DNA of 64,000 nt from Blastomyces gilchristii SLH14081 (lineage: Eukaryota; Ascomycota; Eurotiomycetes; Onygenales; Ajellomycetaceae), in contig NW_003101671.1 in assembly GCF_000003855.2 (NCBI RefSeq), forward strand, positions 1,494,695-1,558,694. The letters run 5' to 3'. Each line of letters opens with the position of its first letter. Position 1 is the first letter of the stretch. The notes under the pieces were generated by a model that ran no database searches, had not been told where the DNA came from, and worked only from the letters and a program-made list of their open reading frames with translations. The position numbers and the translations under genes were made by a program. Shown piece by piece: positions 47,810 through 60,316 of the stretch.

Positions 47810-50800
47810 TTACTTAAAGAATGAATCAGCACCTGTCTGTGTCAATCACATTATATTAGAGAAAGATTTAGAAGATGACTATGAGAGTACTCTGATGAAA
47901 CAGGGAAAAGATTACCTTCTGTTCAAATTCACAAGCAGAAGCTTGAAGAGATCAGATGATGATAATTCAAAGAGAAAATAATAATGAATATAATTCTTAT
48001 ATCTACTGTCATAGATAACATGTATAATATGAAAGTCATGATAGACAGTAATCTATGTTATTATACAATGATTAAATCTTCAGTTGTCAGATATTATAAC
48101 CTTCAGTGTATTATCTTATCAAAACCTCAACTTCTCACAGAATTTGATGATTTAAAAAACATTCACACTTATTACATGATGAAATTAAACACAGATGTTA
48201 GAGAACATTAATGTGAAGATGTCTATGTGTATGAAGTTGATAATCTTGACTATAATTTTATACTAGAACTTGTCTGACTATCTGAACAAGACATCTTATT
48301 AAATGCTTAGAACAGGAGTTTAATATTCTCTAACAATGATAGAATTCATGAAGATGATATTCATAAGACTATGAATCTTACACAGATCTCTGTCAACACT
48401 TATAAAATGCTCTGAAAAAGAAGTCATTAGTGAGACTGCTGACAAAGTCACTGATAGCAGAATTATGTATCAATCTATTCTGTCAGTCTGACTGATATTA
48501 AGAAAGTTCTAGAGAAGTTATCTTATACTATAATAATAGATTCTTGCATAAAACTCTCTTAATAATATCATGAGTATCTAGATGTCTTCTGATAAGATAA
48601 TATTATGAATATACTCTCTTTACAAGGCTCAGAAGTGAATCACAGTATCAAGTTAGAAAAGAAAAATGATAAGAACTCTGAGTCATTATGAGATCTTCTT
48701 TATAATATGTCTCAAGATAAACTTCTTCTTTTTTAGAAGACACTCAATGATCTGTTGAATAAGAAATTCATATATATTAGTAACTCTTTCACTGCAGCTT
48801 CTATTCTCTTTGCAAAGAAATCAGATAAAGAACTCTGATTCTATGTGAACTATTGAGATCTGAATAGATTAATAAAGAAAGATTGTTATTTCTTATCTCT
48901 CATCAATGAAACTCTAGTATATATCAGATGAGCTCAATGATTTACAAAGCTGAAGATTATTACTACATTTTATAAGATTTATATTACTGAAGAAGATGAA
49001 TGACTTACAGTATTTTAAACATGTTATAATCTCTTTGAATAAGTAGTCACACTCTTTGAACTGACTAATGCTCTTAGTACATTTCAGAAGTATATTAACT
49101 GAGTACTCTGAGATTTTCTTGATAAGTTTATATCTACATATCTAGATAATATTCTCATCTTCACTGATAAATTCAGAAAGAAATATTAAGAACATATATA
49201 AAGAGTATTACAATGATTACAAGAGACAGAACTATTAATAGATATTAATAAGTATAATTTTAAAGTCAAGAGTATAAAATATCTAGATTTTATCATAGAA
49301 GCTAATAAGAGAATTTGAATGAACTTTAAGAAGATCTCTGCTATTCTTGAGTGAGAAGCTTTATATACTGTGAAAGATGTATAAAGCTTCATTGAATTTA
49401 CTAACTTCTATCAGTGATTTATATGAAACTTCTCAGATATCACAAGATCACTTACAGAACTTATCAAGAAGAATTTAGTATTTCAGTGATTAGCAGATAC
49501 TGAAGCTGCATTTGTATGAATAAAGAAGATATTCATTAATACCTCTCTGCTGATAATATTTGATTCTGATCATGAGATAGTTATTGAAGCTGATTTCTCT
49601 GACTATATTACAGAAGAAGCTATATTGTAATATAATAATAAAGATGTCTTATAATTATGTATCTTCATATCTAAGAAACTGAGTCCTGCTGAATACAATT
49701 ACAAGATCTATGATAAGAAACTTCTTATAATTATACACTATCTAGAAGAATGAGACTCTGAACTCTGAAGTATCTTCAAATTTAAGATAATCATAGATTA
49801 TAAGAATCTCAAGTATTTCATAATTATCTGTAAGCTTACTGAATGTCAGATGTGATAATCTGAGCTATTGAGCTGTTTTTATTTCACTATACACTATCAT
49901 CTCAGCAGTCAGAACTCAATCATAGATGCTCTCTTATAATGTGAGTAAGATATATCTTCTGATGTAACAGACACTCATTGAATGAACTGAAAACACTAAC
50001 TCTTAGATCTGAAGATATTGGTTGATTATAATGAGACTACTTATAACACTATATACACTTTACTGATCAGAACATCTCCTGAATCTACACTGAATGAATT
50101 GTGATATATAACAGCTTAAACTGATGAACTTCTTTAAATACTCACTGAAGCAGTATATCAAGAAGCACTCTAATTTCTCTCAGAACTATGTATAAGAACT
50201 GACATTTCAGAATGCTTAATTGATAATAATAATACTCTGTGATTCTGTAAATAATACTGAGTCTCTCACTTTAAACTCTTACACACTCAGATAATACAAG
50301 AGATGCATGATTCTTATATAATTAGTTATTCAGATTATGAATAACTGTATTAAATAATCTCTTAAGAGTTCTACTGATCTGAGATATTAAACAGTATTAG
50401 ATATTTTATCTGAAACTATAATTATTATTTCTCTGTCACTTTATAAAGAAATTATAAAAAAGATCTGCTGAAACTACTCAATATCTCTGATAGAATCTGA
50501 TAAGATATAATAATTAACTTTACTATTAATCTCTTTAAGAGCAAGAGTTGTAGAAATATTCTAATCATTATAAACTAATTAAGTAAAGATATAATATTAG
50601 AATCTTATAATAAGATTAATACTGAATAAGTCACTGAAGTCTTTCTACAGAGTCTGTTCTATCAGATATATAAATTACTGAAATCTATAGTATCAGATTA
50701 AGATCATTAATTTATAAGTACTCTCTGAATAAGAATCTGTCAAATTCTCAAGATTATACACTGTTTATTAACTGTCTATTACTCTGAGACTGATAATTCA

Positions 50801-51181
50801 TCAGAATAAATAATTTAGACTATAAAGAATTATCTTTATAAGTTCTATAATTATTTATAAGATGATTAATATAATCTTCTTCTACATACAGAGATCACTA
50901 TTAATGACTGAGATACTGTCTTAACTGATATAAGCTCATTCTTTCTTATACACAGTTATCACATAAAAGTATTAAATCTTCTAGAGATTACACAGTTCAC
51001 ACTAAATCTTAACAGTTTAATTCAGATCACTGATAACATAGTAATGAAGCTCTGAGATATTTGTGACTGAGCAGAAGCCTTTATGATGAGTGCTAAACAA
51101 GATTAAGAGAACTGAATCAATGTTCACTGAGACTCTGCTGAGCAATATAAGATAGAATATCTAATATGATTGAATCTTAAG
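47810..51181 (+). pseudogene. B0 pol remnant: protease, RT, RNase H, integrase
   Basis: Protease 47984-48250 (VMIDSNLCYYTMIKSS). RT about 48710-49400, with active site TYLDNILIFTD near 49136 (a different Asp lost than in B1). RNase H about 49570-49960. Integrase about 50280-51181, cut by B2 before its C-terminal domain. The uninterrupted A5 target is at about 50881-50890. Confidence 0.86.
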
Positions 51182-51501
51182 TGTAAGAGGCCTACGCCGA
51201 ATAGATCGGTATAATATTTATAGATCTTATATAACAAAGTGAAAAACATTAAAGAAGGAAAGAAAGAGAAAGTGTGAGAATCAGTGATTGAAGTGGATAT
51301 TTATACGCGTACATGGTGGTGTACGCGGTGGAACTTCGGGGCGGAAGAATAGGGGTTTTCATACACAGTGGAGCTTCGGGGTGGAAGAATAGGAATTCCA
51401 TAGGTTTTCAGCTGAGGATCAGCGACCGAGAATCGGAGCGGTAGGAATCTGTGGAGTGTAATGGAATAGTCTATATGATTGATCGGGCGCAGCCCGCCAC
51501 A
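51182..51501 (-). repeat. B2 3' LTR, unmutated
   Basis: 320 bp, on the minus strand TGTGGCGGGCTGCGCC to GGCCTCTTACA. It contains a 40-bp tandem duplication (GTGGAACTTCGGGG at 51328, GTGGAGCTTCGGGG at 51368) not seen in the other LTRs. Normal CG/CC/GG content shows the pre-mutation sequence of the family. Confidence 0.94.
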
Positions 51502-51520
51502 TTAGCCCCCCCCCCCTTCC
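51502..51520 (-). other. B2 polypurine tract
   Basis: On the minus strand GGAAGGGGGGGGGGGCTAA directly before the LTR; an 11-G run. Equivalent to AGAAGAGGGTTAA in B1. Confidence 0.85.
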
Positions 51521-51792
51521 TTGGTCGTACGTAGCTCCCATCGGTCAAGTTCGTTATCTTCTCCTATGATCCCTGGCGGCTGCCAGTCAGAAGTCAGTTG
51601 AGAAGGGAACAGATCGGTGGCGGCGCAGCGGAGCACGCTCGTATGAAAGACATCATGGATCCCTGATGATGTGTCAAGGCAGTAGTTGTGGCTGCCTAGG
51701 ACTTCTATCACTTTATACTTTGCATGGCAGTAATCCAGTGTGTGAGATGGGTGTGTGGTCCGTATATTCTTAAGATTCAATCATACCAGATC
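51502..51792 (-). pseudogene. B2 integrase C-terminus lacking the chromodomain
   Basis: 92-residue open frame (51502-51780) matching B1 47107-47304 closely (HTLDYCHAKYKVIEVLGSH, VFHTSVLRCAATDLFPSQL). After EDNEL it jumps to DRWELRTTKEGGGG and stop, omitting the chromodomain of B1. The missing part corresponds to 47338-47466 in B1, 129 bases or 43 codons, with CTTGA at both ends, so the frame is kept. Upstream it is split from the rest of integrase by element E. Confidence 0.88.
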
Positions 51793-51805
51793 TTATCTCA
51801 GCGGG

Positions 51806-51927
51806 CTCAGACCCTCTGGCTCGGTTTGAACGGGTTGCAGCATTATTATTAACTAATCCGGCATGACACTAACCTACTTTCGATACAAGTCATGTGCTCA
51901 GAGCAATCCTCACCAGAGGGTCTGAGA
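51806..51927. repeat. Internal fold-back in E
   Basis: CTCAGACCCTCTGG (51806-51819) and its exact inverse CCAGAGGGTCTGAG (51914-51927) enclose 94 bp. The right arm ends exactly where the sequence turns AT-rich. Confidence 0.85.
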
Positions 51928-52548
51928 AGAAATGATTCCATCTTCAATGAAGATTCCTGAGATTTACAAGAATTTTTCAGATTCTTCAACTTTGACTTTC
52001 TATTACTATATACTCACATATCTTTGAGATTTAAAAATCACCTTAGCTTATAGCTAAAGAGAAGAAGAATAGAAATATTTCTTTAATATTTTAAAAAAAT
52101 CTGTATTTAAGATAGATATATACTCTTGAAAATGATCATATTTTTTAATCTCAGAATTTCTAAGAGCTTTTTTTTATATGAGAAATTGAATTAAAATTCC
52201 TGTGTTCAAAAACACACTGATCAACTTTAAAATGATACTTCTATTCTAAGAACTTAAGATATGAATATAAAAATCAGATATATTGTGAGAACATTATTAT
52301 TCTAAGGTTCTAAGATGATACAGAAATAATGAATCTATAAAGTTGAGTGGAAATTCTCTTCTATACTCAGAGTACTGAGTAAATCATTTCCATGTTACTA
52401 ACAATCAGAAACTGTTTCTTCTTAGATGCTTTGTAAGATATTATCACTTACATGACCTGATTTTACTATTTGAGTTAGCTTATTGCTTATTTAAGGTTAG
52501 CTTATGATATAATTATCAATTCAGTGTTAAAATAGCAATGAATATCTG
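51928..52548. other. AT-rich interior of E
   Basis: No coding frame or match to the other families in the window. Likely degraded body of E or sequence captured between its termini. Confidence 0.4.
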
Positions 52549-52575
52549 AAGAAGCATCTGAGCTTGCTGAGATAA

Positions 52576-52850
52576 ATCATATCTTCTATCTTATATTACT
52601 CAGTGAGATCTTGATAAACATTAATTCAATCTTCTTAATTCTGCTTAACACTTATCATGAAGACTTCTACTTAATTACAGATATCTCAGAGTTTCATTAC
52701 TATATTATCAGTGATCTGAATTGAACTGCAGAGGTTCAGTATGAAATATATAATCTCTAGAAGATTCAGTACTTTCATGTAATATCTGTATATGAGAAAG
52801 AATGAGCTTATATCTATTGAAACAGCAACTCACTCATTGATAGTGACTTC
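52576..52850 (-). pseudogene. B2 integrase, middle segment
   Basis: Aligns in reverse with 46830-47090 of B1. Heavily mutated, unlike the adjoining 51502-51792 part of the same gene. Confidence 0.8.
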
Positions 52851-53356
52851 TAGACTGGCCGCCGGGACCATGAATTTCACATTTGATCTCATTTGGTCTG
52901 GTTCTATACATTTCTTGGCGTGAATCCCGCTGGAACTGGCTATCAAAAAAACATGTAAAGTGACTATATATCAGATCTTAAAATGAAACCATGACTTGAA
53001 AAAAATAAGAAAGTGGTCTCATTTGATCTCATTTAGTCTCATTCTTGATATAAAGTTACTATTTTTAGACATTTTGAGATTTTCTTTAGACTATTTTTAA
53101 TTTTTTAAAAAGTAACACTTTTTGATAACACTCAAATGAGATTTAAAGTCATTTAAAGCAATAAAAATAATTTAAATTGACAAGTGAAAATCATGGTCTC
53201 ATTTGGAAAATATGACAAGAGTAGACAGTAAGTTTCACTGAGACAGTATGAAACTACTATCTAATGTTAAAACCGTGTAATGAGATCAGTTGAATTGATA
53301 ATAGAACTATCAAAAAATCTGGTCCTGGTCTCAGACACGGTTACACGGTCAGTCTA
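52851..53356 (-). mobile_element. C4: non-coding TIR element, hAT-like
   Basis: 506 bp from TAGACTGGCC to GGTCAGTCTA, flanked by GTGACTTC and GTGACTTT (8-bp duplication, one C/T change). Least mutated C copy (GGCCGCCGGGACC kept). Orientation opposite to C1, C2 and C5. Confidence 0.88.
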
Positions 53357-54345
53357 GTGACTTTATTATATAGAAGAAGATCATATCAATCATCTTATAA
53401 GTAATTACAGAACTTATAAAGATAATTCTTTATAGTCTGAATTATTTATTCTGATACATCATCAGTCTCAGAGTGATAGATAGTTAATAAATAATATATA
53501 ATCTTGAGAACTTTATAGATTCTTGTTCAGAGAGTACTCATGAATTGACAGTCTCAATTCAATATTATAGATCTCAGTAATTCATATATCTGATAGAATA
53601 GACTTCTTAGAAAAGCTTCAGTAACTTGTTCAGTATTTATCTTATTACAAGATTCTAATATTATACTCTTACTTAATCAGTTTATAATAATCAGAATATT
53701 TCTACAATTCTTACTCTCAGAGAGATTAATAGCAAAGTTAATTATCATATCTTATCAGATTCTACTAGAGATATTAAGTGATTTCAGCAGATCTTTTCTA
53801 CAGTTCTTTTATAAGATGATGAAGAAATAATAGTTATAGTTTCAGATAAAATATCTGATGCTGTTTAATATCTCAGACTAGTAGAACTCTTAAGAGATTA
53901 TTTAATATAGTTATTTATAATCTGAATAACTAGTTATATAAAAGTTATGTATCTCTTGCATTATTCAGATGTGTAAGAATTCAGAGTAAGAGACTCAGTA
54001 TTATTCACAGAATCATAGAGTATTATTATTATTACTTGAACATTCTGAGATGTCAATTCTTATACATAGTTCTGAGAAAAATCAGAGTGCTTCTTGTCAT
54101 ACTGCTTCAGTGAGTGCTTAAAGAAGTTCATCAGTTTGAGCTGCTATATATTATAGTTCATTTAATATAGATTCAGAAGAAGTTGAGATATCAGTAACAG
54201 TTCTAATCAGAGAAGTATGTATAGTGTTATAAACTGTTTTATCTTGATTAACTAGTATCTTCAGATTCAAGAGTCAGTGCTCTCAGTTCATTCAGTAAGT
54301 ATCTGTTATATTAGATAATATATCTTACTCTTGGTATAAGAGAAC
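53357..54345 (-). pseudogene. B2 integrase N-terminal and core region
   Basis: Aligns in reverse with 38520-39560 of B1, including the linker between RNase H and integrase. No open frame over 60 codons. Confidence 0.8.
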
Positions 54346-54360
54346 ATCTGTCATTGTACT
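54346..54360. repeat. LINE D2 target-site duplication, left copy
   Basis: ATCTGTCATTGTACT, repeated exactly at 61998-62012. Confidence 0.95.
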
Positions 54361-54417
54361 TATTATTATTATTATTCTTCAATTATAGATGTATGCAGTC
54401 AGAGACTATGACATCTA

Positions 54418-54440
54418 CCTGAGAATCTTTAGTTCTCAGG
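54418..54440 (-). promoter_or_regulatory. D2 LINE 3' UTR hairpin
   Basis: Minus-strand CCTGAGAAC-TAAAG-ATTCTCAGG; one stem pair lost by a G/A change relative to D3. Confidence 0.7.
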
Positions 54441-54729
54441 GTTTTTCCTATATCTATAGAGTCAACTATTATACATTTATCAATTTCAAATATGCAAAAT
54501 CAGAAAATTCCAGCCCAGAATACAAAAACTGTTTACAAATTGCAGTATTTCAACACCTTCTGATAGTTTGAAATCATTTGAAAATATTATGACAAAAGAA
54601 AAGAGAACATAGTCTTAAAGATAGACACATTAAATAGGGAGAGAAAAGAACAGAAGGAAACAAGTACAGTAAAGAGAGACTATAACAAAACAAAATTATT
54701 AAAAGATGATATATAGCTGTTTTAACAGA

Positions 54730-57700
54730 CTATATCTAGTCAATTTTCACCTCTTCATATTCAGATACTTCTGAATTCAGTCATTTTCTTATAGCTGCTC
54801 TAGTTTCTGATAGAAAGTCTATTAAGTATTTAGTTCCTGTCTCAGTTGAGAATAAGAACCTTATATTTAATTGATTTAAATTATACTTCTTCTTTAATCT
54901 GACTCTGAGACTATTGTATAATGCACAATACATTACAATATACTCAGGATTTTCATTCACATTGCAGAATGAGCACTCTGTTAAATCAAATCTATCATCA
55001 AATCTTTGTATATAAGATTTGAAATAACCATGTTCTAGTTTCAGCTGAATTATAGATGAGAATATTTTCTTTTTACATTTAATTGAACAAGATTTCCACT
55101 TTGATTTTATCTCAAATCTTGAATAATGTATACTCTTCTTTTGTTTCTGCCAGCTTTTATTTCACTTGTTTAAACAAGATTCTTTTATCTTTCTCTTTAT
55201 GAAAGACCAGGACACTGTTTTTTGAATAGATCTGCTTAATTCTGAACCCTTTTTTACAGCTGAATCAGCCAATTCATTGCCATGAATATTCATATGAGCA
55301 GGAACTCAATGCAGATGAATTATCAGTTTTGATATTCTTCTCTTTTGAATTTTTAAAACAGAGTTTAAAATCAGTTCAAGATTCATTTGATCATTATGAA
55401 TCTGACTATTTCTAAGTCTTTTTAAAGCAGCTTGACTATCAGAGAATATTCATGTCTCTTTCAAATCATTTCCTCTTTTATGAGATTTTATTTCAATGAG
55501 TTTGAAAGCTTTCACTATTGCAAATAGTTCAGCATCAAAGACTTCAGATTCACAGCCTAAATTCCAGAAATCTGAGATAAAATTAATATTATCTTCAGTA
55601 TAAGCAATGCCTGCACCTAATCTATTCAAATTCTCATTTTTTAAGTCATCTGAGTAGATCAGAATAGAGTCTTTTATATTAATTGTAGAGATCTTCTTCA
55701 AATACTGTTCATATTCTCTCTCTTTAGATAGTTCACTTATTTGTAAGTCTATGAGAGATTCCAGCTTTTCTCTTCAGAGAGATATCTTCTCATGATCAAT
55801 TTTCTCAACATTTAATGAAGAAAATTGATTCTTAATAAGTGAACATAGTCTATACAGTTGAGAGAGTGTTTTCTTTAAAGTATTATTCTCATTTCAATCA
55901 AGAAATCTATTTCAATCCAGTTCATTTCCTGAGTTAACTGATGAAAATGAAGAAGAGACTCTTTCTCTGATTATATGATTTGAGCTCATCTTCATGACTC
56001 TCAGAGCATAGTTCATACAGGCCTTTTCAAATTGAATAGCAGGAGGTGGAATTGAAGCTTCAATTTCCATTGCTTTAATAGAAGATGACTTGAATGCACT
56101 CAGAATTCTTCTCAAAGCTCTGTTTTGTAGACTTTGAAAGAGTTCAGTGAAGTTTCCTTGATTATTCTATTAAACTTGAACTTCATAATCAGCTACTGAG
56201 ATAATACAGGCTATGTATAACTGTCTTATAGTCTGAAAGAATAGATCTCTCTCAGTATTTAATAGTCTGATTATACTATTCAGTAGTCTCTCTGCCTTGA
56301 TGATTCTTTATTGAATATGATATTTAAAATTCAGTTTAAAGTTTAACCATACTTCTAGTTATTTGATATTTAAACCAGGTTTAATCTCTTTATTCAAAAG
56401 AGTTAGACTTAGTTCTTTCTCATTAAACCTGGAAAAAAAGTGAATTAACTCAGTTTTATTCATATCAAATTGAATTAGATTGATATCTGCTCTAACAAAG
56501 ATTTCCTTTACTGCTTTCTCAATCACTTCTAAGTTCTCTTTGATTGTCTTTGAACTGTAGAGTAGATCAATATCATCTATATAACTTGAAGATCTCACTA
56601 TTTTCATCTCTCTATTCTTGAATAGATATGCAGTGTATATTGCAAATAAAACAGGTGAGATTGAAGATTCTTGTAATACTTCTATTTTTATCTCAGTTTT
56701 ATCTTGTTTTCTTCCATCAAAGAATAGTTGTATAATTCTTTTAGATATGAAACAATTGACTCATTTTATTAGAGAAAGTGACAGTTTTAACATCTTCAAA
56801 GTTTGAATCATCTTAGACTTTGACATATGATCAAATGCATCTTTTATATCAATAAAAACTGCAGTTGAGACCAGGCCTTCATGCTTTGCTACTTGAATAT
56901 CATGAATAACTGAGAGAACAGTATTAATTGCAGAACATGGTTTTCTATCTCTCATTTATTCATTAAATAGAAGAGAATCACTAATAGAGCTTATAAAAGA
57001 TAATCTAGTAACTATTATCTTTTCTAGAATTTTTCTCAAACAGTTCAACAGAGATATTACTCTATATAACTTAGAAATTGAAGTCTTTCTATTAGGTTTT
57101 GCAAGGATTACTTCAGTAGCTTCTCTTCAGCATTCAGAATGATAATCATTTTTTAAGAGATTGAAAAAGAGCTCAAAATATTCATTCTTCAAGTAGAAAT
57201 ATATGTTTTGAATAATTGAGTGATTAATTGAATCAGGCCCTGCAGCAGTTTTAATTGAACTTGAGAATATTACTGACTCTAGTTCATCATATGTAAGCTC
57301 AGGCCATTTCTAGTTATTTTCATCAATATATTTATGAAATGATATATTCTTCTGTTCTAAATGTGATGATGAGTTTTGAAAGAGAATTCTTATAAAAGCT
57401 TGACATTTTTTCTCAAAAGAATTTGCTGTATATAATTCATTCTGAAATTCATATTCTAAGATTGAAAGCTTTGCTACACTTCTTATTTTAGTATAGTTGA
57501 AGGCTTTGAAAACTTCTTTTTCTTATACTTCTTCAAGAAATTTGTTTCAGCAATCTGTTTTAACTTTTTTAATATCTGAAAAATATTCATTTTGAATAGC
57601 TTTGAACTCTTCATCAGATATTAAGTGATTCTTTCAATCTCTCTTAGCAGTGACTAATTGCTTTCTTTTAGAAGTGATATTCTCATTTTATCAAGGTTTG

Positions 57701-58683
57701 AAATACTCAGAAGACTTTTTCTTTGAAATATTTTCTTCAATACTTGTTAGAAGAATAGATGTAATCAGCTTTGCTCTATTCTCAAGCATTTCATTTGATA
57801 TATCTTGACTTTGATTTCAATAGAGCTCATTCTGTCTTTCAGATTTCAGCTGTTTTACTCTTTCTTCAACTGCTTTTCAATCAGCTTTTTCAAAGTTATA
57901 CTGATTAGAGAGAAGAGGATTTTCACTTCTTTATTTTTCACTCAGTTCAATATCAAATTGAATAATCTCATGATCTGATCCTGAGGTTTCATTTGAATCA
58001 ATAAATCAGTTTATAAGTCTTTTTTCAATTAGATTTTGTGATATGAAAGTTAGATCTATAATAGATTTCTGTTTCATGTCTTTTCTAAAGAATGTTTATT
58101 AATCAGACTTGTTAACTAAATCTATTGAATGCTCAAAAGTTTATTTAATTAGTTTATCTGCTCTTACTGCTCTTATACACTCTGAGTTTCATCAGAAATG
58201 ATGTGCATTGAAGTCTTCTACAATTATAGAGTTTTTTAAGAAAGTTATATTCAAAAATCCTCTATCAATTATTCAGGTATTGTTGTTTTCTTTCAATGAT
58301 TTTTCATTATAGATATTTATAAGTTGAATAGTATCAAACTCATTATCTTTATCTATAATGTCACTCACTAGAATGTCAGAGTCAGATATGATATTAAATC
58401 TCAGATTAAATTGATATCTTGATCTTTTTCTTTCATAGATTGCTACTCTTGATTTTATCTCAGATTTTTCAGAAAGAAAGCAGTAATAGCTTGAATGAGA
58501 AATGATGTACTTTTGCTCAGTATCAAAATTTGATTCTTGAAGAAGTACAAAGTCAACTTTTTATTCAAATGCAATCTGAAGACAAGAATAAATGTAATTT
58601 GAGTTTCTATTCACATTATTTTGAATAAATGTGATTTTTGAAGAGTTTTTAAACTTTTTTTATTGTTTTTGTTGTACATTCAT
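54730..58683 (-). pseudogene. D2 LINE ORF2 (endonuclease, RT, RNase H)
   Basis: About 1318 codons from ATG 58683 to TAG 54730. Endonuclease about 58620-57950, with LLQESNFD and a DFNAHHFWWN segment. RT about 57250-56350: FIDIKDAFDHMSKSK (56761-56955 open) and active site SSYIDDIDLLYSS (56359-56607 open), both catalytic Asp kept. RNase H about 55700-55200: IYSDDLKNENLNRLGAGI, FDAELFAIVKAF (55450-55701 open), then WVPAHMNIHGNELAD. C-terminal zinc finger near 54970. Stops are fewer than in D3 and mostly at Trp/Gln codons. Confidence 0.9.
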
Positions 58684-58712
58684 ACTAAAAGAGAGTGAAG
58701 ATATAGTAGAAT

Positions 58713-60302
58713 CTAATCACTATCATCAGATAGTAGATTATAACTATTTTGAAAAGCAGAAATCTCAACTGCTTGTATTCTATCTAGTTTATTATCAGAG
58801 TCATTTCTCAATTCTCTAATCTTAACAGGTGTTTGAGGATTCAAATTCTGTTTATATTTAGCTGAAGAGTTGAAGTTTGAAGACTTAGATAGTTGAGAGT
58901 TTCTTCTTTTTGAGCTTACAGTTGTGGATTTACTAGCTTGACTTTTCTCTTCAGTTTTAGATTCACTTTGAGCTTCATCTTTTCTCCAGTTCTTCTGAGT
59001 TCTTAGAGTAAATACACATTCTTTTGAGCTAGATGCATGTTTTTCTTTGCAATTGAAGCACTTAAGCAGAGTATGTTGACATATTTCATCTCTTTTTGAG
59101 CATGTTTCACATTTATGCTCACTAGTTTTGTGATCTCTAGCACAGAATGTGCATTTTGAGTCTCTGAAATAAGAGATTGCAAAGTGTTCATATCTTTGAC
59201 AGTTTGAACACTGTGTTTGAGCTTTGAGATTCATTCTTGAATCTTTGTATTTATAAACTCTCATTTTCAAATCTGCTACTCTTACTTCAGAGATTCTTGA
59301 TTGTTCAAGTGTCTTTATATATACTAGAACAGAGGCATTTCTTCTGCTCTGTCTGAACTCAATTAAATTAAGTTATACAGGCTCTTTTCTCAGTTGAATA
59401 GAATTGTATTCTTCTAATTCATTTTTGAGAAGCAGCATTTCTTCCTCACAGTCAAAAATTTCAACTGAAATATCATGAAGAATGAATTTGTCTCACTTTT
59501 CATCTCTTTCAGATAGAATTGTTGTATTCAGTAGAGATTCTATTACTGATTTTCAGAGATTCTTATTCTGAATGAGAAATTCTGCACTGAATTCAGGCAT
59601 TGTAGTCAAAATAATAGAGTTTTCAAAGAAAGATAGCTCAATTGAAGCTATGACTGATTTTTGAACTTCAATATCAGTTATTAACTGAGAAAAGAACTGC
59701 TGATTAATTTCATTTCTAATTCTGAAAATGAGATTTGAGTTTAGCTTGTTTTTTTACAAGCTCTCCTGGTTTGAGACTTTGAGAATAAGTCTTCTATTTC
59801 TGAAGATTTGAAAGTTCTTCTCTTTTTACATTTCTTTTTTTTTCTTTCTATGAACAGAGATCTGAGAAATATTCTTCTCAGTTTTCTCAGAATTTTGAGC
59901 AGATTTTGAACTAGCAGGTTTGAAGATAGCAGATTCTGCTACTTGAGTATATGTTTTCTTCTGATTTGAAGAAGAAGATGAAGAAGTAGAAGATGAAAAA
60001 GAGTCAGTGACTGTACTGAAAGATTTCAATGTTTTTTGAATTATGTTTGAAATTCCAAGTTTGAACTTGATCACTTCTTATAGTTGTCTAGCCTGAGTAT
60101 GAAGAATTAACAGAACTTCTTCATTCTTCTCACTCAGACACTGTTTTTCAAGAATTTTGCTTGCTTTTTTCAGTTCCTGTATTTCAAGAACTTGTTATTT
60201 CTCTATTTCTTTCTTCTTTCTTCTCTTTAGAATTTCAATCTCAGGAATGACATCTGAGAAAACATCTTTTTTCACATCAACTGAGTGTACTCTTGAACTC
60301 AT
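58713..60302 (-). pseudogene. D2 LINE ORF1 (gag-like RNA-binding protein)
   Basis: 530 codons from ATG 60302 to the stop before 58713. N-terminal charged, probably coiled segment, then a Ser-rich linker (59826-60074 open). The last 185 codons (58713-59270) are fully open and contain three zinc clusters: CSNCQRYEHFAIS(Y), CTFCARDHKTSEHKC and CFNCKEKHASSSKEC, followed by a basic, Ser-rich tail. Start chosen because it directly follows the 53-bp repeats and matches D3. At least two early stops (Gln codons). Confidence 0.88.
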
Positions 60303-60316
60303 TTTACTCACTGAAT

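Larger units (their letters stand above)
33279..51181 (+). mobile_element. B0: family B chromovirus, interrupted by B1 and cut by B2
   Basis: 5' LTR 33279-33545, gag 33546-34855, then B1 inserts with TCTTC duplicated (34851-34855, 47805-47809), and B0 continues 47810-51181 through protease, RT, RNase H and integrase. At 51181 it is interrupted by B2. Its 3' LTR is not in the window. The 5 bases before the LTR are TTAAT. Confidence 0.88.
51793..52575 (+). mobile_element. E: TIR element, about 783 bp, family uncertain
   Basis: Starts TTATCTCAGCGGGCTCAGA and ends with the inverse TCTGAGCTTGCTGAGATAA; about 20 of 27 positions match. B2 integrase sequence resumes on both sides. A possible 9-base duplication is ACCAGATCT / ATCATATCT, imperfect, which would suggest a Mutator-like element, but the boundaries do not align cleanly. 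No ORF. The left 135 bp are unmutated, the remainder AT-rich. Confidence 0.65.
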
